Assembly (NCBI GenBank): GCA_958450365.1
Contig: CAUEEP010000023.1
Location: 62,001-126,000 of the forward strand
Reading direction: 5' to 3'
DNA: 64,000 nucleotides
Source of the DNA: Mesorhabditis belari
Lineage: Eukaryota > Nematoda > Chromadorea > Rhabditida > Rhabditidae
Shown: piece by piece, positions 56,431 through 64,000 of the stretch
Layout: every line of letters begins with the position of its first letter
How positions within the stretch are numbered: the stretch's first letter is position 1
Translations under genes and position numbers: made by a program
The notes under the pieces: model-generated
What the model was told of the DNA's origin: nothing
Database searches by the model: none
What the model saw: the letters and a program-made list of their open reading frames with translations, nothing else

Positions 56431-58954
56431 TGAGTAAACAAACCGAGCGTTGTGTTGGGCAATCGAAATGAGTAGCCCCCATAGAAAGTGGCCGAAAGAT
56501 CGGCATCCGAACTCAAATAGACGCGACTTTCTTTGATAAGACGAGCCTGTAGCAGAAAAAATACACCTCGAGATGTGTACCTGAAAGAAACAGTCAAATG
56601 AAAAACAAAGATTTGTCACCGAATCTCCCAATCTTTGATTTCTGGACGTTCACCGTTGATTGTGTATGGGGAAGAGTTGATGCAACGGTTCTGCAAAGAA
56701 GAAGGAAATAAGAGTGACACTTTTCTGATACCTCATCCTCAATGAAACAAGAAAACGAAACATCAATGATGATCGGACAACTCGAAGCATTTCCACATTT
56801 CCTCTCCACACAAATTGGCTTCGTACCAGTCGCTTTTTTAAATATGATTTCAAAAAAGTGTTTGGACATTTGGTGGGCACAAAATTTCCGTTAAAAACAC
56901 CTCTGCTTACTATTTAAAGACGCTCATCAATTTAACACATTTTCAGGAAAAATCGCTGAGTTTTCTTTAAGAATTATCACAATGACAGTCATCTGGGCCT
57001 ATTTGCAAGAAGTTAAATGTTAATTTAACCTTAACTTAGCCGAAGACTAGGCCTTAGCCCACTAGAAAACAAGTAGCAAAAGACGAAGCAATAAACGAAC
57101 CCTCTAGTAAGAAGATATCTTCGACGTTGAGGAGAACTTGTGGGTTCTCGGTGCTCAACATGTGGGTCAGCTTGCATTCGACGAGTTTCGGATCGACCGG
57201 CGCTCGACTCGCCTTCACCACAAAACCAAAACGATCTTTTGGGTCTTTTTGAAGGGGACAAAACTCGAGCTATAATATTTTCCAATCCAATTATTGCTTT
57301 TTAAAAGGTCTCACATGAAAGCATTCCGCTAAAACGGCGACTTTTTGTTGATCGACGAGACTGAAATGATCTCATCTTTGCTAATCTCTGCCACAAACTC
57401 GATGCTTTTTGATTCGATTTTCGGATTCAGGCAATATCCCTTGTCGTTTGATGGATTTGTACCATAAAACAGTTTCAGAGTACCGTTTTCCAATTTGATC
57501 ACATCAATGGCGATGCTGCGCTCGGTTTTTGACTAAAATTCACTGGTTCGTACAATCATGGGAATGGTATTTCTGGTCTAGACGTCTAGAGGAGTATAAT
57601 GGAAAACCCTTTATACTCAATTATTCCGCAGAATGACAGAGTAAACCCGGGAATTTTCGGCTGCATGTCTGTAGGAGCATAACGGTAAAACACGTTTCGC
57701 GTCTCTTTTATCCACAACTTTTTCACAAGTTCTTTTCACTATTAAATAAAATTTTAAAAACTCAGTCAATCTACGGAATAGTTGAGTATAAAGAGGTCAA
57801 CTACATGCTCCTATAGACATCTGGACTAAAAGATCCTAATTGTTTAAAATTCCCACAATTAACGGTGAGAAATCGGCTCGAGCCTGTTGACATCGTGGGT
57901 AATCGGTTGGATTATCGAAAGGCCATGGATAATTGTATGATGTAAGATAAATTGGAGGATAATTGAGGATCGCTCCCGCGTAATTTTGCCCTGAAATCAA
58001 GAAAAACAATGGAAGAGCCAATTCACAGACTCATCATAGCCGTAAAAGTGCAGTAGTCATTGCCGCGAAGAGTGATGACGGTGGATGTTGAATAGATTAA
58101 TGCTCTGAAGATCTTTGGAAAATCTATTTTTGAGAACTGACTGATCGAGAGAAAAGTCGAGAGACTCTCGCCATCGCAGACCCGGATCGGATCCGGCAAA
58201 AAGCGAATAGGTGAAAGGCCAATTGCAGGTGATGTCCGCCTAATGGTTAGGGAATTAAGCCATGTTTCAATCATCGATTAATGCTTTTTCTAGAAACGCT
58301 CAAGTTTAGCCAGAAATTCCAATTGATTCAGCCGCAATTAAAGTTCTTTAGCAACTTTAACGTCTTCGTTGTTCAATTCTTATGGTTTTAATACAAATTT
58401 GTAGATCTTTTCATGGGCAATAAATACCAAAATAATAGAAATTAATCAATGGAGATGTGAGTATGCAAAAAAGTTGCTGAAAAATTGCACGATGCGTTGA
58501 GGATTATTTGACCAACATTGAGGCTAATCGTTAGGGTATCGTGCTCACCGTAAAACAAGATGTATTGAGTTTCTTATTGATTCTGAATGGTCGAGTCGAG
58601 ATCGTTGCATTATAGGCCAAAACAGTTGATTCAAGATCTCACCTCAAACAGCGGGATCGCATCCTCGGACTCATCGTCGTGTCGACCATGCATATCCAGA
58701 AAAAGCGCTGTATTCACGAGCGGACTTCTTTATGAAAGAAAAAAAACCGGGTTTTTTCTAGTGAAATTGTACAAACGGTGCTAGAATCGGATCGGCGACG
58801 AGAGTAACCATCGTACTTTTTTCGACTAAAAAGTACTCGTTTCCAAGGTATTGATTGTCACTGACCGGTAGAACGAACATTGGGATCGACTCTAAAGTAA
58901 ATTCAACACTTGAACACTTTGTTTTGAGAAATAGGCAAAGAAAAATTTGCCAAT

Positions 58955-59785
58955 TTTTGCCAATTTTTGACTGCTTCTTCCGAATCGAAGTGTTCTTTCG
59001 CAAGCTCATTACTCATGATCCGGAATAAATAGTAATCAAAAGGGGCGAAGTCCGGACTGTATGGGGAATGCGCCAAAAGTTCCCAAACAAGGCTATTTAT
59101 TTTAGATCGAGTCAATTGTGCAACATGAGGGCGTGCGTTGTCGTGGATGAGAACGATCTTTGACTTGACTTCTATCACAATTCGAGAAAGAAAATATTTC
59201 CTTTTGTATTGTGAGAGATGGACGGCACTGATCGAGACGCGCTGCCACTTCTGGGGGTTATTGAGGTCATGGGTCACCCAAGCCCCAAGTTTTGATTTAA
59301 ATCCAAGGGCATAAAGGTGCCTTAGCACTGTAGCATGATCAGCCCCTAAGTCTTCTCCGATGGTCGTTGGTAATGAGTTCGAGTAATTTGGAATCTTTAT
59401 TTTGGGGTTCCGCTCCAAGGCCCTCTGCATCTTTCAAAGATTTGTCCCCAGATCGAAACTTTGCAAACCATACTCGACACGTTCTTTTGGAAGGTGAGTC
59501 CTCCCCATATATCTTTTTAATATTAGCAGCTGCCAAGCCCGCACTGTGCTCTTGTAGGAACTCATGAAGCATGACATGACGAATATGTCCCGGTGGCAGA
59601 TTGTCGAGTGCAATAGAAGAAGTGAAGAAAAATACCAAAAAATAAAAAGCTAGAAGCATAATTTTTTCGCAATAATTAGAGAAAATGTTGAAGTAATCAA
59701 ACCCCCTTTCAGCTGGTTCAATGCTCTTGTTTTTTGATCTGCGAGTCCCGCGAAATAGCCGGCAGTTTTCAATTCACCAACCCAA
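58955..59785 (-). mobile_element. Truncated mariner next to a duplicated target flank
   Basis: Same element and same insertion point as 14874-16141 (terminus TTGGGTTGGTGAATT at 59785). The transposase frames 59339-59659 and 58903-59430 include 'YGEDSPSKRTCRVWFAKFRS' and 'VLIHDNARPHVAQL'. The 3' end is missing beyond about 58955, where the sequence jumps back to the gene 1 flank already present at 59787-59830. Confidence 0.85.
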
Positions 59786-60001
59786 TAAAATCAACACTTG
59801 AACAACTTGTTTTGAGAAAATGGCAAAGAAAAATTTGCATATGAAAATTAGCAGTGTACTTATCAAAAAAACGGGTCTGTTATCCAAATTTCAATACTAT
59901 TTATTTTTAATATCAAAATGACAGATGAGAAATTGAATCACCCCCGATTACCCCAGTTAAGTGTAACTGGTGAGCATAAAGTTTGGTTTGGTAATATTGT
60001 A

Positions 60002-60530
60002 TTTGGGTTGGACTCATAAGTCTTTAAACACTTTTTTTCTACTAGCGTTTATAAATGACAAAATTACCAAACCTAGAATTGGCTCTAAATAAATTCGAAT
60101 AGAAAACGTTTATTATTCATTCTTCAATCTTTTTAAGACGATTTGAATCCACTTTCAAGCAAATTCAAAAGTGAAAAACGTGTTTTTGGTAAAAAATCTA
60201 TAAAAAACCTCTAGGAAGAAATTGGCTGAACAGACGATTCTGAAAATTCGGCTATATACCTAACTTTTTGCGCTTTATCTTTTCGTTATGAAAAGCAACA
60301 TAGGTTTCTGTGGACCAGAACGTCTAAATTGCGTTTTCGGGTTGTCGCCTTTTTTACCCAACTTCGCGCTCCCATAAAAGATCAAAAACAAAACATTTTC
60401 ATAAGATTTGAAGATTATTTTATAGAAAAATAGTAGGCTTTTCTAATGAAGGAAACCGTAGGGCAATCGGTGAATCTTTCATTTATAAACACTAGTAGAA
60501 AAAAATTGTCTAAAGACTGGGCCAACCTAA
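60002..60530. mobile_element. Mariner-related MITE in gene 1, complete
   Basis: Termini TTTGGGTTGGACTCATAAGT and CTAAAGACTGGGCCAACCTAA-type end, with TA at 60000-60001 and 60531-60532. Shared with the left arm (12812-13210), so it predates the arm duplication. Confidence 0.8.
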
Positions 60531-61034
60531 TAGGTTCTTCATCTCTCTCCTTTCCCCTACCATTAACCCATTGCCGAACACGAAATGAGAAGGCGAAACC
60601 GTTTCGAGAGACATTTTGCGAGACAGCTCTCACGATGAGACTTTTCTCTCCGTTTAGACGATATGAGCATGAATAGAGATTATTCCAGGTGTTTAAGTCC
60701 ACCGAATAAACAATTAAAGCTCTAAAGGTTCGTTTGATAAATTTGTTGTCAACCAAACAGCAACCGCCATTCACAATGGGGATTCAGTGGTGGTTTTCCG
60801 TTGATTGTGAATGGATATGGATCTTTGCAGATGACAATGTTCAAATCGGTGTAGTGCTAAATGGGGGAGAAGGATCTCATTTTTGTGTCCCTCCTCAAAT
60901 CACGCACTTCTTCTTGTCCATTCGGCACCTCGTTGCACACGCGAAAAGAGAAATCGACAAGGAAATCACAACCGACACAACCGTTCACTTGAATAATCTA
61001 AAGTGTTGAGCATAATTACTCAATTATGATTCTA

Positions 61035-62478
61035 TTAGGTTGGTAAAAAGGAAATGAGCGTCGTGTTTGTTGATTTGTATTTTATTCACAGTAAAAGATT
61101 TTTCTAAATAGTTTATTCTATTGGAAAGAGCATGTTCTTGCGCATCGTTTGATATATAATTTGTTTATGTTTACTTTGTTTTTTGTACAAGAAAGAGTGT
61201 TTAGAAAATGTCGAACCAAAAATTTTGCTTGCGGGCCTGCTTGTGGTATGAATTTAAGCAAGGCAAATCGGCTGCTGAAGCTCATCGCGCCCTACCTCAA
61301 GTGTTTGACGAAGATGCTCTATCCGAAAGTCAGTGTAAACGATGGTTCCAGCGCTTCCGAGACGGCGACGAAAGCTTGGAAGACCAAAAACACGGGAGTC
61401 GACCTCAAATCATCGACAACGACGCATCGAAGGAAGCCATTGAGTCGGATCCACGCCAAACCACTGGCGACCTGGCAGAACAGTTCGGCTGCACTCATGT
61501 CACCATTGAGAACCATCTGCATGGCATGGGCAAGACGAATAGATCCGGAAAATGGGTACCGCATAAATGAGTACCGCATAAGCTATCCGCGGAAAATGGG
61601 TACCGCAAACAAGGCAGCACGCATTGCAATCGCCGGAATTCTCACTCACCGCGCCAAGAACAGTGGGTTTCTCGACTCCATTGTTACGTCGGATGAGAAG
61701 TGGATCCAATACGACAACACCGCAAGAAAGCGGTCTTTGAGAAAGCGGCCACAGTACTTTGAGGTTCTGGATTCGGGTCAAACAGTTACGGCGAACCTCT
61801 ACCAAGGCGGACGGTCCAATCGGCCCAGAATTCCACAAAAACTCAATTCAGTATTCTGAAAGAGCGTGAAAAGAGCTATTGAATGACATATAACACTTTC
61901 TGGTTCGATGAAATATGAAATTTCACTAACATCAAAGTCGCCGCCTTTAATTCTGAAATTTTGGATAGACGGTTTCGGATTATTTTATTTTTTCCGTTCA
62001 TTTTTGGGCCTAACTTAAAATTTGTAGTGTTCGGATTTTTGATTTAAAGACGATTATTTTTGTTACCTATGTGCCGCGTGGACGAGGCGCTGCGACGTCA
62101 AGGTGTGGACAAAATTTCTCCACGACAACGCTCGGCCGCATGTCGCAAAAATCACCCAGCCGAAAATTGAAGAAATGGGCTGGGAAGTCCTGCCTCATCC
62201 GCCATACAGCCCAAACTTGGCGCCTTCCGACTACCATCTGTTCCGATCAATGCACCACTCCTTGGCCGAGAAAAAGTTCAAGACCCGCGACGAGGTCCAA
62301 CTTCTTCGAGTCGCAGCCGGTCGAGTTCTTCAAGAAGGGCATCCATTCTCTGCGTGAACGTTGGCGACAAGTCATTGATGCAGATGGCAAATACCTTTTG
62401 GATTAATGTATTGTTATCTTGTTTTTATAATAAAATTAGCTTTGAACGAAAACGCGCATTTCTTTTTTACCAACCTAA
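61035..62478 (+). mobile_element. Mariner element interrupted by a 200-base insertion
   Basis: Termini TTAGGTTGGTAAAAAGGAAA and TTCTTTTTTACCAACCTAA; TA at 61033-61034 and 62479-62480. The transposase starts at 61208 ('MSNQKFCLRACLWYEFKQGK'), with 'TSDEKWIQYDN' near 61690 and 'LHDNARPHVAKITQPKIEEM' and 'PYSPNLAPSDYHLFRS' near 62120-62240. A short tandem duplication 'GGAAAATGGGTACCGCA' near 61548 and 61592 breaks the frame. About 61857-62095 is unrelated sequence. The left arm has the empty site. Confidence 0.88.
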
Positions 62479-63010
62479 TAATTTAGAGATTAAAACTGAA
62501 CGTAGGAAACAACTTGAATTAGACATAAAAATAAGCACCAGCTGAAGAATTATATAAGAAAGCCGTGCTCAGCTAGTGATTGAGGAAAACCTTTTTTGAT
62601 TCTCTCTAATGATTTACCTTCCATTTCTCCAAATTAACTCCATGCAAAGCATAAGATGGAAATTGAGGGGTTAAATTGAAAACCGTTATTAACGATTGTG
62701 TGGCAGTTATGTAGAAGAGAAAGAATAAGGAGAAAATAGGCATCGTTTAAAAAGTCGAACCGATATGATTTTCTCTGCTATTTATGCTGGGACGAGTCTT
62801 TTTTTTGAGAAAAGAAACCCTGGTATGCTTTGTGACTTTGAGAGTGAAAAAACCCGTAAAAGTTCTTAAGTGCTAGATCAGAATCGATAAACGTCTACCC
62901 AAGGAAAGGAATTACATGAGAAATCGACGGGGAAAGGAGCATTATCTTTATGATAACAGGAAAAATGCCTAAAAAAGATAGGTGAATAGAAAAGAAAATT
63001 CATTTTCAGT

Positions 63011-64000
63011 TCTCTTCCGGTACATCAAAAAACTAAAGAGATGATAGTTTTAAATAAAGGTTAGAGATTTTCACAGCATCATGATAGCTTTTTGTATTTA
63101 GTTGCAATTTTGTTCAGCCCTGTCGGCTCTCTGTCAAATATTTTCCTAATTTACTGGTAATTGGTTATAAAATCATTTCTTTTTCAAAGCTTTGCGCAAA
63201 AAAGTTCTAAAAAAAAAAATTTCAAAAATGTTCCCAAAAGCGGTATGACCTTGAGAATGTAATTATGATTTCAAGACCAAATACTTAGTTTTACGTGTCA
63301 TTATAAAAACCGTAAACTACTCTGAAGTTGTTGGAGTTTGAGAATATCAGAAGCAAAGTACAAACAAATAATGTGGTAGGTGAAAGGGAAAAAGGGAAGG
63401 CTTTCATTTTCCGAAAAGCAAATGTAAAAGCACAACTGGGGGTCTATCCCAAAACAGCGCCAATGCAAAAACGCCCAAAACAGCGACGAGCAAAAAAAAA
63501 TATTTTCTAGATTTTTGCTTTTGCTTTTCCTTTGCGGTTTTTAACTTTTTCTGTCCACTTTTGTGTTTTTAAGGTAAAAAAAGGCGGAGAATCCGATTTT
63601 TTTAAGATTTACGCATAGAAATCTGCGATAGCGTTTATTAAAGTGATTTTAACCAAAAATAACAAATCTTTTTCCTTTTACGGCCTGTTTTTTAACATTT
63701 TCACTAACTTTTTATTTTTGTAGATAACAAAGCAATCTGACTGAACGAGACGTTGCTGCTTACTCATCATCGTCGTCTTATCATCACGGACCGTCGTCGG
63801 TTTCGTGAAACCGACGACCGACGTGTTTGTTAACATAGTTTTACGGTTTGTTAGTTATTAATTTATTTTTCTAGGCAGAATGACAAGCCAAAAAGGACGC
63901 TCACTGATTTACGACTCAGATAGATTCGAATATTGAAAGGACAAAGCACTTAAATGCGGTATACTTTTGAGTTATAGGTAAGGGAAGTATGATTTGTCTT
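63011..64000. other. Gene-free end of window
   Basis: AT-rich, outside the inverted repeat. No convincing exon; a lysine-rich frame at 63328-63510 has no splice or family support. Contains the hairpin at 63793-63818. Confidence 0.35.
63793..63818. repeat. Perfect 12-base-arm hairpin
   Basis: GTCGTCGGTTTC and its exact complement GAAACCGACGAC are separated by two bases; GC-rich within AT-rich DNA. Confidence 0.8.

Larger units (their letters stand above)
53659..58060 (-). pseudogene. Gene 2, copy D
   Basis: The ATG at 58058-58060 is followed by two in-frame TGA codons inside the signal peptide (near 58037), where copies A and B have TTA TTA. Downstream exons are recognisable: 'YLTSYNYPWPFDNPTDYPRC' (about 57900), 'AENSRVYSVILRN' (about 57630), the cysteine exon at about 56625-56690, 'GYSFRLPNTTLGLFT' (about 56440-56490), 'NCGGTVFFAALDDQ' (about 54530-54560) and the tail at 53659. 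A TAG replaces CAG in the 'INKKSPF' exon (57330). It carries a MITE and the exon palindrome. Probably inactive. Confidence 0.65.
58643..62743 (-). pseudogene. Gene 1, copy D
   Basis: ATG at 62741-62743 with the same signal peptide. Exon 2 at about 60900-61010 has the donor GTGAGT changed to GTGCGT. Exon 3 at about 60765-60870 ('PYPFTINGKPPLNPHCEW'), exon 4 at about 60590-60730. The 'KTKCSSVEFTLESIPMFVLP' exon is at about 58780-58935, and the last exon 'DESEDAIPLFE' ends at 58643; its acceptor AG is lost (TTCTGG in place of TACAG). A mariner and a MITE lie in introns, and a truncated mariner lies upstream of a duplicated flank. Inactive as read. Confidence 0.6.
52740..63010 (-). repeat. Right arm (copy D) of the large inverted repeat
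   Basis: Mirror image of 11780-23540 with private insertions (MITE 55198-55716, mariner 61035-62478) and without the maT and Tc1-like elements of the left arm. Confidence 0.85.

Noticed and set aside
59339..59659. Secreted protein suggested by a hydrophobic start
   Set aside because: The hydrophobic start is upstream mariner sequence read in frame with the transposase ('VWFAKFRS'), not a signal peptide of a host gene.
1..64000. CRISPR array or bacterial defence island
   Set aside because: No regularly spaced short repeats; all repeats found are palindromes, transposon ends or segmental copies.

Overview
The window looks like a piece of a nematode genome, most likely a rhabditid. Genes are split by many short introns (about 35-70 bases) with GT...TTTCAG borders. 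Two loci encode fragments that read like nematode seven-helix chemoreceptors, there are secreted CUB-like proteins, and Tc1/mariner DNA transposons are abundant. No bacterial operon structure is seen. Exon borders below were read by eye from splice signals and reading phase.

Layout. Positions 1-9253 (minus) hold a long multi-exon gene whose protein resembles bacterial filamentous hemagglutinin/CdiA-type beta-helix repeats. It carries a Tigger/pogo transposon in one intron and a 245-base inverted self-copy inside an exon. Positions 9796-10650 hold a small gene, the 3' end of a second hemagglutinin-like copy and a broken small-heat-shock-protein exon. Positions 11780-23540 and 52740-63010 are the two arms of a very large inverted repeat. 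Each arm carries two secreted CUB-like genes (gene 1 and gene 2) in the same order. A further direct copy of gene 2 lies at 28400-33915 and a partial inverted copy at 41930-44138. Between the arms are a small membrane-protein gene (24879-25760, minus), a membrane-protein gene split by a Tc1-like element (26152-28430), a multi-exon gene ending in a RING-like zinc motif (34412-37567), two copies of a small gene with EYLK repeats (23735-24578 and 39021-39483), two complementary halves of a chemoreceptor gene (41022-41400 minus, 47066-48000 plus), a second hemagglutinin-like 3' block (44139-44829) and a B12-binding/radical-SAM gene with introns (50623-52083, minus).

How it fits together. The region has been reshaped repeatedly by inverted duplication and DNA transposons. 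Comparing the copies orders the events: a mariner-related MITE in gene 1 is shared by both arms, whereas a maT element, a Tc1-like element, a 1-kb foldback element and one mariner are each present in only one copy. Two genes have bacterial-type domain content but animal-type introns: the hemagglutinin-like gene and the radical-SAM gene. They are the best candidates for anciently acquired genes. Several genes carry single-base reading-frame breaks, two of them in runs of A, so both pseudogene decay and consensus errors must be kept in mind.
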